From assembly GCF_000241955.1 (NCBI RefSeq), contig NC_016818.1, positions 930,001-994,000 of the forward strand: a DNA stretch of 64,000 bases, given 5' to 3'. Of this stretch, positions 30,036-40,815 are shown piece after piece. How positions within the stretch are numbered: position 1 is the stretch's first letter; every line of letters starts with the position of its first letter. The DNA comes from Rahnella aquatilis CIP 78.65 = ATCC 33071 (GTDB lineage Bacteria > Pseudomonadota > Gammaproteobacteria > Enterobacterales > Enterobacteriaceae). The notes under the pieces were generated by a model. It did no database searches. It saw nothing but the letters and a program-made list of their open reading frames with translations, and had not been told where the DNA came from. The translations under genes and the position numbers were made by a program.

Positions 30036-30400
30036 GTCGTGCACAAAGGAAGCATGAAGCAGAACATCAGGATGATGGCTGATTCATAAAAGAAGGGGAC
30101 GACTCAGGAAGAGTCAGGACGGCATCGGATTATGCCAGGATGTTTCAGGATGAAACCAGGGACACCTCCAGGACGGAGAAGAGAGCTCACAAAGGAAGCT
30201 GAGCGGGTCACAGATGACCAAGGGATTTGAGTCAGGATGATTTAGGATAGCCCGTCAGGATGAAAGTTGGACGATGCGAAGGACAGCCGGTTAGGATAAC
30301 CGCAGGAAAAGTTTTCAGGGATTGAGCAGGGAGCACTGAGGTAGCTGGATTGCTATAAAACGAACCGGGGGCACTGTGAAAACAGTGCCCCCAACTTTTT
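30036..30400 (+). ncRNA. csrB: CsrB small RNA, antagonist of CsrA
   Basis: CsrB sequesters many copies of the RNA-binding protein CsrA through repeated GGA motifs in hairpin loops. About 23 GGA motifs are present, many as CAGGA or AGGAUG in short hairpins, for example GACTCAGGAAGAGTC, TTTCAGGATGAAA, CTCCAGGACGGAG and GGTTAGGATAACC. The 3' part GTAGCTGGATTGCTATAAAA and the final CGAACCGGGGGC terminator match E. coli CsrB in layout. The locus just after syd is conserved. The 5' end is estimated. No coding function is likely in the 660 bases between syd and the next gene. Confidence 0.95.
30367..30400 (+). terminator. Terminator of csrB
   Basis: GGGGGCACTGT-GAA-AACAGTGCCCCC forms a GC-rich stem followed by AACTTTTT. 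It is the 3' end of the CsrB transcript. Confidence 0.92.
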
Positions 30401-30460
30401 ATGTGAATAACAATGGCCTCTGTAAAACCTTTCTCTCAGTCAAAAGCGCCAGCCACACCC

Positions 30461-31699
30461 TCAGCCGATCGCTCCTAAGACATCATCCTGCCCCTGCTTT
30501 TTCGGCAGCAGGAATAGCGTGGCAAAAATATCCAGCAGATAAATCGCCGCCAGCAAGGTAATGGCCGCGGTAAATGACACCTGCGCCACCAGCATGCCGA
30601 TCACCAGCGGACCAAAACCGCCGACACCGCGTCCAAGGTTAAATAACAGATTCTGCGCTGTCGCCCGGACACGCACCGGATAGAGATCGGAAATCAGCCC
30701 GCCGTAACCACCAATCATGCCGTTCACGAACATGCCCATCAGTGCGCCCGCGAATAACATCAGCGTCGGGTCAGTCAGTTGTGCGTAACACACTACCATC
30801 ACGACTGCGCCAATCTGGTAAATCAGGAAGATTTTCCAGCGCGGGAAACGGTCAGACAGCATGCCGAACAGCCAGATGCCGAAGGTCATGCCGATAACTG
30901 TTACGGCGGTCCACAGGCCGGATTTGGTCAGCGAAAAACCAAAGTTTTTTGACAGATAACTCGGCATCCAGATCATCAGACCGTAATAGCCAAAGTTCTG
31001 AACCGAACACAGGATCAGAATACCGAGGCTGGCTTTGGTGGTGGCTTTATCGCGGAACAGGCGCTTAATGCGGCTGAACAGCGTGCCGTCGTTGCTGGCT
31101 GATGCGCTTTTCACAAAGGCTTCCGGTTCGCCCATCGTACGACGAATGAGAAAAGAGGCCAGTGCCGGAAGCAGGCCGACCAGGAACATGCCGCGCCAGC
31201 CGATAATCCCCAGCAGCAGCGGCGTCAGGAAGGCCGCCATTAACACGCCCAGTTGCCAGCCCATACCCACGTAGGCCGAAGCGCGGTTACGTTTTTCAGC
31301 GGGCCAGGCTTCTGCAATCAGCGCCATGCCAATACCAAATTCGCCACCCAGCCCGACACCGGCCAGCGTGCGATAGATGAGTAAATCCCAGTAGCCTTGT
31401 GCGAAAGCGCATAAACCGGTGAACAGGGAGAACATCAGAATGGTGAAGGTCAGTACGCGGATGCGGCCGAAACGATCGCTGATTGGCCCGAAAATCACAC
31501 CGCCAAGCACGGCACCAATCAGTGTCCAGGTCACCAGTGAACCACTTTGTGAGGACGACAAGCCAAATTCGCTGGTAATGGCCGGGAGCATGAAACCGAG
31601 GATCAGTAAATCGAAACCGTCCATGGCGTAGCCGGTTACGGAGGCCAGCATCGCTTTGGCGGGTGTTGCATGGGCTTTTTGAGGGTGTTGTGCGGACAT
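30461..31699 (-). CDS. Major facilitator superfamily transporter, metabolite:H+ symporter type
   Basis: This 412-residue protein has about twelve membrane segments. It carries the MFS loop motif GPISDRFGRIRVL after segment 2 and a second copy GMLSDRFPRWKI after segment 8. The N-terminal GYAMDGFDLLILGFMLPAI resembles the aromatic-acid/sialate:proton symporter branch; the substrate cannot be told from sequence. It lies between csrB and yqcC, which are neighbours in E. coli, so it is an insertion relative to that order. It converges on csrB with about 60 bases between and is divergent from yqcC. No clear ribosome-binding site precedes the chosen ATG. Confidence 0.88.
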   Translation of the reverse strand: MSAQHPQKAHATPAKAMLASVTGYAMDGFDLLILGFMLPAITSEFGLSSSQSGSLVTWTLIGAVLGGVIFGPISDRFGRIRVLTFTILMFSLFTGLCAFAQGYWDLLIYRTLAGVGLGGEFGIGMALIAEAWPAEKRNRASAYVGMGWQLGVLMAAFLTPLLLGIIGWRGMFLVGLLPALASFLIRRTMGEPEAFVKSASASNDGTLFSRIKRLFRDKATTKASLGILILCSVQNFGYYGLMIWMPSYLSKNFGFSLTKSGLWTAVTVIGMTFGIWLFGMLSDRFPRWKIFLIYQIGAVVMVVCYAQLTDPTLMLFAGALMGMFVNGMIGGYGGLISDLYPVRVRATAQNLLFNLGRGVGGFGPLVIGMLVAQVSFTAAITLLAAIYLLDIFATLFLLPKKQGQDDVLGAIG

Positions 31700-31889
31700 G
31701 TGGACACATCTGTAAAGAAAAAAGTGGCGGTAGTTTGCCCGTATCGGGCGTTTATCGCTACCACGAAAAACTTATGGCTGGATTGATAAATTGGATAGGA
31801 TGCAGAAAGTTGGGGCATCAGTCCTTCAATGTTATGCTTTGCGCCCCCTGGCGGAGGCTGCCCGGGGCCATGAACGAAGAGAGTGATTA

Positions 31890-32204
31890 ATGAATACAGA
31901 AAACCAGGTTCGTCAGATTTTAGAAGATATCGAGCAGGCCATGCGTGATGAAAAATTGTGGCACGCCACGCCGCCGGAAGCGGAAGCCTTTGAAAGCAAA
32001 GAGCCGTTTTCAGTGGATACTATGTCTGCTGAACAATGGTTGCAATGGGTGCTGGTCCCCCGTATGTACGCGTTGCTGGAGGCTCAGGCGCCACTGCCAA
32101 CCCGTTTTGCTATCACCCCCTATTTTGAAGTGGCGATGCCTGAAGCATTACGTTTGCTGAGTCAGTTGCAACGCCTCGACGATTTGCTGAACATAGAAGA
32201 CTGA
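31890..32204 (+). CDS. yqcC: YqcC family protein (DUF446)
   Basis: This 104-residue acidic, probably helical cytoplasmic protein has no known activity. It shows the YqcC pattern VRQILEDIEQAMRDEKLW, EQWLQWVLVPRMYALLE and LRLLSQLQRLDDLLN. truC starts one base after its stop, and yqcA follows, so the yqcC-truC-yqcA operon of E. coli is preserved. Function may relate to TruC by association only. Confidence 0.94.
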   Translation: MNTENQVRQILEDIEQAMRDEKLWHATPPEAEAFESKEPFSVDTMSAEQWLQWVLVPRMYALLEAQAPLPTRFAITPYFEVAMPEALRLLSQLQRLDDLLNIED

Positions 32205-32205
32205 C

Positions 32206-32985
32206 ATGCTGGAAATTTTGTATCAGGACGAACATCTGATCGCAGTGAATAAACCTGCTGGCATGCTGGTTCATCGCAGCTGGCTGGACAGCCATGAAAC
32301 GGTATTTGTGATGCAAACCTTGCGGGATCAGATTGGTCAGCATGTGTTTACGGTTCACCGGCTGGATAAGCCGACGTCCGGCGTATTACTGCTGGCACTT
32401 TCCAGTGAGGTGGCGCGGTTACTGTCACAGCAGTTTGAAAATAACCAGATGAGTAAGGTGTATCACGCCGTGGTCCGCGGATATGTGCCGGGAGACGGCA
32501 CCCTGGATTACGCGCTGACTGAAGAGCTGGATAAAATTGCCGATAAGTTTGCCCGTCCGGATAAAGCGCCACAACCTGCGGTCACGCATTATCGGGTGCT
32601 GGCACAGGTCGAGATGCCGGTGGCTGTCGGTCGTTACGATACCGCACGTTATAGCCTGGTCGAACTGAAACCGGAAACCGGCCGTAAGCATCAGTTGCGC
32701 AGGCATATGTCGCATCTGCGTCATCCGATTATCGGGGACAGCGCTCATGGCGACTTAAAGCAAAATCGTGGTATGACGCAGCATTTCGGTTGTTCCGGGC
32801 TGATGCTGCACGCGAGTCATATGCAATTGCCGCATCCGGTAACGGGTGAGCCGTTGTCGATTCAGGCCCGCTGGGATCATCGCTGGCAAAATGTGGTGAC
32901 GCAGTTTGGCTGGCAGGGGAAAATCCCTGAGCTTGAAAGGGTTGAGTTTGCAGAAACTTGCCGTCAGGATAGTGCACAAATTTAA
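32206..32985 (+). CDS. truC: tRNA pseudouridine(65) synthase TruC
   Basis: TruC isomerises uridine 65 to pseudouridine in tRNA-Ile and tRNA-Asp. The 259-residue protein belongs to the RluA/RsuA-type family. The catalytic aspartate lies in VHRLDKPTSGVLLLAL, and the family motifs YQDEHLIAVNKPAGMLVHRS and ETGRKHQLRRHMSHLRHPIIGD are intact. It is tightly packed between yqcC and yqcA. Length is close to E. coli (260). Confidence 0.96.
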   Translation: MLEILYQDEHLIAVNKPAGMLVHRSWLDSHETVFVMQTLRDQIGQHVFTVHRLDKPTSGVLLLALSSEVARLLSQQFENNQMSKVYHAVVRGYVPGDGTLDYALTEELDKIADKFARPDKAPQPAVTHYRVLAQVEMPVAVGRYDTARYSLVELKPETGRKHQLRRHMSHLRHPIIGDSAHGDLKQNRGMTQHFGCSGLMLHASHMQLPHPVTGEPLSIQARWDHRWQNVVTQFGWQGKIPELERVEFAETCRQDSAQI

Positions 32986-33027
32986 GTCCTTTGATTGAAA
33001 TATTGGCATCACACAGGAGTGAAACCC

Positions 33028-33477
33028 ATGGCAGAAGTCGGAATTTTCGTCGGTACGGTATACGGCAATGCGTTACTGGTGGCAGAAGAAGCGGAAACCG
33101 TGCTGAAAGGCCAGGGGCATGACGTGAAACTGTTTGAAGAAGGTACGCTGGAAGCCTGGCAATATTACCGTCATCACTTTGTCCTGATTGTAACGTCCAC
33201 CACCGGCCAGGGCGATTTGCCGGACAGCATCGCGCCTTTGTATGCAGCCATCCGTGACAACGTGGGTTATCAGCCAGAGTTGCGTTACGGTATGATTGCG
33301 CTGGGTGATATCAGTTACGATCATTTCTGTGGCGGCGGCCATAAGCTGGATGATTTATTGCAGGAGCAGGGCGCGTCGCGTATCGGCGAAATGCTGGAAA
33401 TTGATGCGATGGAAACTGCTGAACCGGAAACGGTCGCGATCCCGTGGGTGGAAAAATGGGGACAGTTGCTTAAATAA
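33028..33477 (+). CDS. yqcA: Flavodoxin YqcA
   Basis: YqcA is a short-chain FMN-binding flavodoxin resembling MioC; its electron-transfer partners are not known. The 149-residue protein begins [20 protein letters not shown], where TVYGNA forms the FMN phosphate loop. It contains [12 protein letters not shown] and [12 protein letters not shown] for isoalloxazine binding. The ATG at 33028 is chosen because CAGGAGTG lies upstream at good spacing and it matches the family N-terminus. It closes the yqcC-truC-yqcA operon. Confidence 0.95.
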   Translation: MAEVGIFVGTVYGNALLVAEEAETVLKGQGHDVKLFEEGTLEAWQYYRHHFVLIVTSTTGQGDLPDSIAPLYAAIRDNVGYQPELRYGMIALGDISYDHFCGGGHKLDDLLQEQGASRIGEMLEIDAMETAEPETVAIPWVEKWGQLLK

Positions 33478-33510
33478 CGTCACGTTCTTTTCCATTCTGC
33501 GCACTATAAA

Positions 33511-33539
33511 AAAGGTCAGGCGAAAGCCTGACCTTTTTT
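33511..33539 (+). terminator. Terminator of yqcC-truC-yqcA (bidirectional with yaeH)
   Basis: AAAGGTCAGGC-GAAA-GCCTGACCTTT forms an 11-base stem with a GAAA tetraloop and a T-run. It lies between convergent yqcA and yaeH. An A-tract on the left allows function for yaeH as well. Confidence 0.92.
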
Positions 33540-33566
33540 GTATTTACATCTTCTGACCGGAATTTA

Positions 33567-33956
33567 TCAGCGGCCGTTGGTGAGTTTTTCCAGATCAGAT
33601 TCGATCTCAGAAATTTTATTCGCCACAACGGATTCAAGATGACGCAGGTCATCCAGAATTTTACGCTTCAGATCCACTTCTACCTGATCACGCTGACAGA
33701 TTTGATCCAGTTCATCAATCACATAGCGCAGATTTGGGCTGATCTCGTGAATTTCTTTATAACCCTGACCGGCATTATCAGCAACGATAGTTTTACGCTG
33801 GCGCGGATATTTAAACTTCACGCTTTTAGCAAAAAACTCGCCTTTATCTCTGCGGAAATAGATCTTCAGAATATCGTTATTGGCCTCCTGACGCAGGCTG
33901 TAACGATCAATATCGTCGGGATTATTAATGCCCAGGCTTTTCAGATTGTCATACAT
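33567..33956 (-). CDS. yaeH: DUF3461 family protein YaeH
   Basis: This 129-residue protein has no known function. It begins [20 protein letters not shown] and has a charged, coiled-coil-like C-terminal half ([30 protein letters not shown]). Length and sequence correspond to E. coli YaeH (128). It follows dapD on the same strand but is separated from it by a strong terminator, so it probably has its own promoter. Confidence 0.94.
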   Translation of the reverse strand: MYDNLKSLGINNPDDIDRYSLRQEANNDILKIYFRRDKGEFFAKSVKFKYPRQRKTIVADNAGQGYKEIHEISPNLRYVIDELDQICQRDQVEVDLKRKILDDLRHLESVVANKISEIESDLEKLTNGR

Positions 33957-34053
33957 AGCGCCACCTTCGTTTAGGAGAAAAAATCAGAATGTCATGATGA
34001 ACTGAACGGCGGCTTTAATCATTGATTAATTGCACCGTTTGCCGTTGAGAAGA

Positions 34054-34097
34054 TAAAAAAATAGCGGGTTATTTTTTAAAACAATACCCGCTATTTT
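34054..34097 (-). terminator. Terminator of dapD
   Basis: On the minus strand AAATAGCGGGTATTG pairs with TAACCCGCTATTT around an AT-rich loop and runs into a T-tract. It lies directly after the dapD stop. Confidence 0.88.
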
Positions 34098-34102
34098 TAA
34101 GT

Positions 34103-34927
34103 TTAGTCGATTGTGCGTAATAACTCATTCAGGCCAGTTTTACCCAGTGTTTTCGCATCCACTTTCTTCACGATAACCGCGCAATACAGGCTGTATTTAC
34201 CGTCTTTAGAAGGCAGGTTGCCGGAAACAACTACGGAGCCAGCCGGTACGCGGCCGTAATGCACTTCGCCGGTTTCACGGTCATAGATCTTGGTGCTCTG
34301 GCCGATGTAAACACCCATGGAAATCACCGAGCCTTCTTCCACGATCACCCCTTCAACGATTTCTGAACGCGCGCCGATGAAGCAGTTGTCTTCGATGATG
34401 GTCGGGTTAGCCTGCAGTGGCTCAAGGACGCCGCCGATGCCTACGCCGCCGGACAGATGTACGTTTTTACCAATCTGTGCGCAAGAACCTACGGTCGCCC
34501 AGGTATCAACCATGGTGCCTTCATCAACATAAGCGCCGATGTTGACATAAGACGGCATCAGCACGGTGTTACGGGCGATGAATGCGCCTTTACGCACTGC
34601 CGCAGGTGGCACCACGCGGAAACCTTCACGCTGGAAACGCGCTTCATCGTAGTCAGCGAATTTCATAGGTACTTTATCGAAGTAACGGCTTTCACCGCCT
34701 TCCATCACCTGGTTGTCATTGATTCTGAACGAGAGCAGTACCGCTTTCTTCAGCCACTGATGCGTCACCCATTCGCCATCAATTTTCTCAGCAACGCGCA
34801 ATTCGCCGCTGTCGATTTTGCTGATAACTTCAGTGATAGCGTCGCGCGTTACGCTGTCAACGTTAGCCGGGGTGATGTCTGCACGGCGCTCGAAGGCTTG
34901 TTCAATAACGGTTTGTAGTTGCTGCAT
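34103..34927 (-). CDS. dapD: 2,3,4,5-tetrahydropyridine-2,6-dicarboxylate N-succinyltransferase
   Basis: DapD succinylates tetrahydrodipicolinate from succinyl-CoA in the lysine/diaminopimelate pathway that feeds peptidoglycan. The 274-residue length equals E. coli DapD. The protein has an N-terminal helical domain and a left-handed beta-helix of hexapeptide repeats (for example [21 protein letters not shown] and [19 protein letters not shown]). It is separated from the upstream glnD by 45 bases on the same strand, the conserved glnD-dapD order. Confidence 0.97.
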   Translation of the reverse strand: MQQLQTVIEQAFERRADITPANVDSVTRDAITEVISKIDSGELRVAEKIDGEWVTHQWLKKAVLLSFRINDNQVMEGGESRYFDKVPMKFADYDEARFQREGFRVVPPAAVRKGAFIARNTVLMPSYVNIGAYVDEGTMVDTWATVGSCAQIGKNVHLSGGVGIGGVLEPLQANPTIIEDNCFIGARSEIVEGVIVEEGSVISMGVYIGQSTKIYDRETGEVHYGRVPAGSVVVSGNLPSKDGKYSLYCAVIVKKVDAKTLGKTGLNELLRTID

Positions 34928-34972
34928 CCTGTTCTCTTTCCTGAATTGGTTTTAAAAGATATGGTACTTGTA

Positions 34973-37663
34973 TCACATTTTATCGCCAGGGTTGAGTGCC
35001 TCGGTTAACCGGCGTGTGATTTCCTGGCGAGTTTGCTTATCCAGCGCGCGACGCTCGCCATTTGCCAGAATAAATAAATCCTCTACGCGCTCACCGATGG
35101 TCGAGATGCGCGCACCGTGCAGCGACAGGCCGAGATCAGAGAAGACTTCCCCGATGCGGGCCAGCAGGCCGGGCTGATCCAGCGCCACCAGTTCCATATA
35201 CGTCCGGCGGTCAGTATGTGTGGGCAGGAAACTGACTTCGGTCTGCACACTGAAATGACGCAGTTTCGGCGAAGGACGTCGTGCGCGTGGTGGCTGATAA
35301 GCCTGCGTCATCGACTGTTCCAGCGCGTAACGAATGGCTTCATGGCGATCTTGTGCCAGCGGGCTGCCGTCCGGTTCCAGCACGATGAAAGTATCCATCG
35401 CCATGCCGTCGCGATTGGTGAAAATCTGTGCGTCATGAATGCTCAGGTTACGCCTGTCCAGCTCACCGGCGACGGTAGCAAACAGATAAGGACGATCCGG
35501 GCTCCAGATAAATATCTCCGTCCCGCCGCGTGTTGCCTGGCGGCTGACCAGCACCAGTGGTTTGGTGGAGTCGTGTTCCAGCAGATGCCTTGCGTGCCAT
35601 GCCAGCTGATTGGGCGAGTGACGCAGGAAATAATCCGCACGACAGCGGCTCCAGATCCGGTGCAGCGCTTCTTCGTCAATATTGTCCATGCGCAGCAGGG
35701 CCAGTGCCTGCAGACGGTGATGGCGCACGCGCTCGCGCAGATCCGGCGTGTTTTGCATGCCGCGACGCAGTTGTTTTTCGGTGGCGAAATACAGCTCACG
35801 TATCAGGCTCTGTTTCCAGCTGTTCCACAGGGTTTCATTGGTTGCGCAAATATCTGCCACGGTCAGGCTGACCAGATAACGCAGGCGCACTTCGGTCTGC
35901 ATTTCAGCGGCGAATTGCTGAATTTCATTAGGATCCTGAATATCGCGGCGCTGCGCCGTCACTGACATCAGCAGATGACAGCGAACCAGCCACGCCACCA
36001 GTTGCGTTTCGCGGGAATTCAGCCCGTGCAGTTCGGCAAATTCCAGCACATCCTGCGCGCCGAGAATCGAGTGATCGCCGCCACGGCCTTTGGCGATGTC
36101 GTGGAATAAGGCAGCCATCAGTAACAGCTCTGGCTGTGGCAGCCGCGGATACAGTTCCACGCACAAAGGATGCTTCGGCCGGGTTTCCTCATGGGCAAAG
36201 CTTTCAAGTTTTTGCAGAACGCGAATGGTATGTTCATCGACCGTGTACGCGTGGAACAAGTCGAACTGCATTTGCCCGACGATTTGCCCCCATTGCGGCA
36301 TATACGCCCACAGTACGCTGTGACGGTGCATCGGCACCAGCGCGCGTGACACAGCGCCCGGATGGCGCAGGATTGACATAAACATTTCGCGCGCCTGCGG
36401 GATCATGCACAGCGGCTCTTTGAGATGGCGGCGTGCATGGCGCAGCAGACGGACGGTAGTGGAGTAAATCCCTTTAATTTCGCGATGACGCACCATCAGG
36501 TGGAACATGCTGATGATCGTTTCCGGACGGCGGTCAAAAAGGGTGCTGTCCCGCAGGTCAATCAGGTCGCCACGCAGCTGGAAATCTTCATCGAGCGGCC
36601 GGGGTTTTTCATTCGGGCCGATGGCCAGAATTGCTTCATCGAACAGCTGTAATAACATCTGATTCAGCTCGCCGACCCGGCGGGTCATGCGGTAGAAATC
36701 TTTCATCATGCGTTCGACGGGCTGGTTGCCTTCACCCTGATATTGCAACAGTTGCGCCACACTTTGCTGACGGTCAAACAACAGACGGTTGTCGTAGCGC
36801 GGCAACAACAAATGCAGGGCAAAACGGATGCGCCACAGGAAGCTCTGGCATTCCAGCAGTTCGTTGCGCTCGGCTTTGGTCAGGAAACCAAAGGCCACCA
36901 TTTCATCCAGCGATGTGGCGCCAAAATGACGACGGGCCACCCACAATATGGTGTGAATGTCGCGCAGGCCACCGGGGCTGCTTTTGATATCGGGCTCAAG
37001 GTTATAACTGGTGCCGTGATAACGCTGATGGCGTTCATTCTGTTCATCAATCTTGGCGCGGAAAAAGTTCGGCGAAGGCCAGAATCCGTCGCTGAAAATG
37101 TGTTTTTGCATGCTGAGAAACAGTGCGACATCGCCGCAAATCAGGCGGGATTCGATCAGGTTGGTGGCCACGGTTAAATCAGCCAGTCCTTCCAGCAGAC
37201 ACTCTTCCAGCGTACGCACGCTATGACCGACTTCCAGCTTAAGGTCCCACAGCAATGTAATCAGTTCACCGATCCGCAACGCCTGTTCATCGTTGAGACG
37301 TTTCTGGCTGAGCACCAGAACGTCGATATCCGATAAAGGATGCAATTCACCGCGCCCGTAGCCGCCTACGGCCACCATCGCAGTTTCAGGAATATTGTCG
37401 AAGCCATAGAACGTCCACAGACGTTGCAACAACTGATCAATGTAATGCGTCCGTGCGTCTACCAGTTCTTCAGCCCGTTGCCCGGCATTGAAGGCATCTG
37501 CCAGCCATGCCTGAAATTGTTCCATATGCTGTTTCAGACTCTGACGGTTTAAATCGTCGTCCGGATAGGCAGAAGGGGAGGCAGGTTTTGGCGGGAAAGT
37601 GCGGGTGAGATCCTGCGTGGTTTGCAATAGCAGGCTCTTTTCAACCGGGAAGTTTTCAATCAT
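34973..37663 (-). CDS. glnD: Bifunctional uridylyltransferase / uridylyl-removing enzyme GlnD
   Basis: GlnD adds UMP to PII proteins (GlnB, GlnK) when glutamine is low and removes it when glutamine is high, setting nitrogen control. The 896-residue protein has a nucleotidyltransferase domain near residues 70-230 with [20 protein letters not shown] central HD hydrolase domain has [15 protein letters not shown]. Two C-terminal ACT domains ([25 protein letters not shown] and [25 protein letters not shown]) sense glutamine. Slightly longer than E. coli (890). PtsP, another nitrogen sensor, is encoded elsewhere in the window. Confidence 0.97.
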   Translation of the reverse strand: MIENFPVEKSLLLQTTQDLTRTFPPKPASPSAYPDDDLNRQSLKQHMEQFQAWLADAFNAGQRAEELVDARTHYIDQLLQRLWTFYGFDNIPETAMVAVGGYGRGELHPLSDIDVLVLSQKRLNDEQALRIGELITLLWDLKLEVGHSVRTLEECLLEGLADLTVATNLIESRLICGDVALFLSMQKHIFSDGFWPSPNFFRAKIDEQNERHQRYHGTSYNLEPDIKSSPGGLRDIHTILWVARRHFGATSLDEMVAFGFLTKAERNELLECQSFLWRIRFALHLLLPRYDNRLLFDRQQSVAQLLQYQGEGNQPVERMMKDFYRMTRRVGELNQMLLQLFDEAILAIGPNEKPRPLDEDFQLRGDLIDLRDSTLFDRRPETIISMFHLMVRHREIKGIYSTTVRLLRHARRHLKEPLCMIPQAREMFMSILRHPGAVSRALVPMHRHSVLWAYMPQWGQIVGQMQFDLFHAYTVDEHTIRVLQKLESFAHEETRPKHPLCVELYPRLPQPELLLMAALFHDIAKGRGGDHSILGAQDVLEFAELHGLNSRETQLVAWLVRCHLLMSVTAQRRDIQDPNEIQQFAAEMQTEVRLRYLVSLTVADICATNETLWNSWKQSLIRELYFATEKQLRRGMQNTPDLRERVRHHRLQALALLRMDNIDEEALHRIWSRCRADYFLRHSPNQLAWHARHLLEHDSTKPLVLVSRQATRGGTEIFIWSPDRPYLFATVAGELDRRNLSIHDAQIFTNRDGMAMDTFIVLEPDGSPLAQDRHEAIRYALEQSMTQAYQPPRARRPSPKLRHFSVQTEVSFLPTHTDRRTYMELVALDQPGLLARIGEVFSDLGLSLHGARISTIGERVEDLFILANGERRALDKQTRQEITRRLTEALNPGDKM

Positions 37664-37705
37664 GGATGCGCAGCCCTACACGTGAGAGACCAATAAACGT
37701 GAAAG

Positions 37706-37731
37706 ATAAAAAAACCGGCTTTCGCCGGTTT
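37706..37731 (-). terminator. Terminator of map
   Basis: On the minus strand AACCGGC-GAAA-GCCGGTT is followed by a T-run. It sits between map and glnD, showing that glnD-dapD have their own transcription start. Confidence 0.87.
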
Positions 37732-37773
37732 GATTCACAGATTTATACCCTTCTCCGCAGAGCGGGTGACTGT

Positions 37774-38565
37774 TTAGTCGTGCGTCAGGATAGCCGGGAT
37801 GGTGTCATCCTTACGCAGCGTCATAATTTCACAACCGTTATCTGTCACCACAATAGTATGCTCGTACTGAGCCGACAAGCTGCGATCTTTAGTTTTTACT
37901 GTCCAGCCGTCTTTCATGGTACGGATGCGGTAATCGCCTGCGTTGACCATCGGTTCAACGGTAAACGCCATACCAGCCTGGAGTACAACGCCGCCATCAT
38001 CCGCATCGTAATGCAGAACCTGAGGCTCCTCGTGGAAACCTTCGCCGATGCCGTGTCCGCAATATTCGCGTACCACAGAGAATTTCTCGGCTTCAACGAA
38101 TTTCTGGATCTCTTTACCCAACGTGCGCAGGCGGATACCTGGTTTGATCATGCGCAGTGCGATATACAGGCTTTCCTGCGTGATACGGCAAAGACGCTCG
38201 CCCAGAATCGTCGGTTTACCGGCGATAAACATTTTGGATGTATCACCGTGGAAGCCGTCTTTAATGACCGTCACGTCGATGTTAACGATGTCGCCATCTT
38301 TCAAAATTTTGTCTTCGCTCGGAATACCGTGGCACACCACTTCGTTAACGGAGATACAGACAGATTTCGGGAAACCGTGGTAATCCAGACAGGCAGAAAC
38401 TGCCTGTTGCTTGTTCACGATGTGATCGGCACAAATGCGATCCAGCTCACCGGTGCTGACGCCCGGTTTAACAAAAGGCTCAATGATTTCCAGCACTTCC
38501 GCGGCCAGACGGCCAGCAACGCGCATTTTTTCGATATCTTCAGGGGTTTTGATTGAAATAGCCAT
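37774..38565 (-). CDS. map: Methionine aminopeptidase, type I
   Basis: Map removes the initiator methionine from nascent proteins, an essential step. The 263-residue protein matches the E. coli enzyme (264). The pita-bread fold metal ligands are visible in GDIVNIDVTVIKDGFHGDTSKMF (two Asp), CGHGIGEGFHEEPQ (His), FTVEPMVN (Glu) and AQYEHTIVV (Glu). It is divergent from rpsB across 367 bases, the conserved map-rpsB arrangement. Confidence 0.97.
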   Translation of the reverse strand: MAISIKTPEDIEKMRVAGRLAAEVLEIIEPFVKPGVSTGELDRICADHIVNKQQAVSACLDYHGFPKSVCISVNEVVCHGIPSEDKILKDGDIVNIDVTVIKDGFHGDTSKMFIAGKPTILGERLCRITQESLYIALRMIKPGIRLRTLGKEIQKFVEAEKFSVVREYCGHGIGEGFHEEPQVLHYDADDGGVVLQAGMAFTVEPMVNAGDYRIRTMKDGWTVKTKDRSLSAQYEHTIVVTDNGCEIMTLRKDDTIPAILTHD

Positions 38566-38706
38566 GTGTTGTCCTGCGGGTTCTGTGCATCAGGTGTGCT
38601 TTATTTCTACACCGATGTCGTCAATAATTAGCTGTCGCTTATGGTATCAGCCCTGATATTTGCTGCCAAACTATCATTTCCCGGGAAGCAATCCGGTGAA
38701 CAAAAG

Positions 38707-38736
38707 TTGCTGCCGGGCCGTCATTTATGGTATAAA
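38707..38736 (+). promoter_or_regulatory. rpsB-tsf promoter
   Basis: TTGCTG (38707-38712) and TATAAA (38731-38736) are separated by 18 bases, followed by a GC-rich discriminator GCGCGCCGG typical of stringently controlled ribosomal promoters. This is placed within the 367-base map-rpsB gap. Confidence 0.7.
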
Positions 38737-38769
38737 GCGCGCCGGCAATCCGCTCTGGGTCTTACGACG

Positions 38770-39658
<889 letters not shown>

Positions 39659-39711
39659 TAAGGCAAGCTCAGCAGAGCCCTTATTAACCAGGTATTGAAA
39701 TATGTTGGTTA

Positions 39712-39734
39712 GGGGGCCTTTATTGGCCCCCTTT
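39712..39734 (+). terminator. Attenuator hairpin between rpsB and tsf
   Basis: GGGGGCC-TTTATT-GGCCCCC followed by TTTGCTT forms a GC-rich hairpin. It lies about 75 bases before tsf and probably lowers tsf transcription relative to rpsB by partial termination. Confidence 0.7.
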
Positions 39735-39805
39735 GCTTATCTTAAATGCGAGAAATATCTCACCGCAAAACCCCTTTTTGCACTGAGATAATCGAGGAAA
39801 ATACA

Positions 39806-40657
39806 ATGGCTGATATTACCGCTGCCCTGGTAAAAGAACTGCGCGAACGTACTGGCGCTGGCATGATGGATTGTAAGAAAGCTCTGGTTGAAGCTAATGG
39901 CGACATCGAGCTGGCAATTGAAAACATGCGTAAATCTGGCGCGATCAAAGCGGCGAAAAAAGCAGGCAACGTAGCTGCTGACGGCGTGATCAAAACTAAA
40001 ATCGAAGGCAACTTCGGCGTGATTCTGGAAGTTAACTGCCAGACTGACTTCGTGGCTAAAGATGCTGGTTTCCAGGCTTTTGCTGACAAAGTGCTGGACG
40101 CTGCTGCTGCAGGCAAAGTGACTGACGTTGAAGTCCTTAAAGCTCAGTTCGAAGAAGAGCGTATTCAGCTGGTTGCTAAAATCGGTGAGAACATCAACAT
40201 TCGTCGCGTTCAAATCCTTGAAGGCGACGTGCTGGGCAGCTACCTGCACGGCGCACGTATTGGTGTTCTGATTGCTGCTAAAGGCGCTGATGAAGAGCTG
40301 GTTAAGCAAATTGCTATGCACGTTGCAGCAAGCAAACCAGAATTCGTTAAGCCTGAAGATGTGTCTGCTGACGTGGTAGAAAAAGAGTACCAGGTTCAGC
40401 TGGACATCGCGATGCAGTCTGGCAAGCCGAAAGAAATTGCAGAGAAAATGGTTGAAGGCCGCATGAAGAAATTCACCGGCGAAGTTTCTCTGACTGGTCA
40501 GCCTTTCGTTATCGACCCAAGCAAAACTGTGGGCCAGGTTCTGAAAGAACACAACGCTGACGTGATTAACTTCATCCGCTTTGAAGTGGGCGAAGGTATC
40601 GAGAAAGTTGAGACTGACTTTGCTGCTGAAGTTGCAGCAATGACTAAACAGTCTTAA
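39806..40657 (+). CDS. tsf: Elongation factor Ts
   Basis: EF-Ts exchanges GDP for GTP on EF-Tu. The 283-residue length equals E. coli EF-Ts. The ATG at 39806 is chosen because GAGGAAA lies upstream and it gives the family N-terminus [26 protein letters not shown]; an in-frame ATG at 39746 would add an unrelated 20-residue leader. The core [11 protein letters not shown] motif is present. Codon bias is very strong. A terminator follows at 40682. Confidence 0.98.
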   Translation: MADITAALVKELRERTGAGMMDCKKALVEANGDIELAIENMRKSGAIKAAKKAGNVAADGVIKTKIEGNFGVILEVNCQTDFVAKDAGFQAFADKVLDAAAAGKVTDVEVLKAQFEEERIQLVAKIGENINIRRVQILEGDVLGSYLHGARIGVLIAAKGADEELVKQIAMHVAASKPEFVKPEDVSADVVEKEYQVQLDIAMQSGKPKEIAEKMVEGRMKKFTGEVSLTGQPFVIDPSKTVGQVLKEHNADVINFIRFEVGEGIEKVETDFAAEVAAMTKQS

Positions 40658-40681
40658 TCAGTATCTGATACACCCTAAAAT

Positions 40682-40712
40682 GGAACCGCTGCGAAAGGGC
40701 GGTTCCGTTTTA
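40682..40712 (+). terminator. Terminator of rpsB-tsf
   Basis: GGAACCGC and GCGGTTCC flank a short GAAA-containing loop and run into GTTTTAT. It lies between tsf and pyrH. Confidence 0.8.
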
Positions 40713-40815
40713 TCCAGCCCAAATTCCTATTACATTGTGCGTGAAGTCATTCAGACAGCGCTATGATGTAAAGACCGACTATCCATTAAGACACATTGCT
40801 TCTAGGACAGACACC

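Noticed and set aside
30036..30400. Repeated CAGGATG-type units resembling a CRISPR or tandem repeat
   Set aside because: Unit length and spacing are irregular and each motif sits in its own hairpin loop, which is the CsrB pattern.
30376..30561. 61-codon frame over the csrB terminator and the transporter 3' end
   Set aside because: It begins inside the csrB terminator stem and overlaps the transporter gene antisense; no coding support.
39737..40552. 271-codon open frame antisense to tsf, and similar long antisense frames over rpsB (38912-39613) and map (37666-38556)
   Set aside because: These are shadows produced by the strong codon bias of highly expressed genes. They have no ribosome-binding sites, no recognisable domains and lie fully inside well-identified genes.
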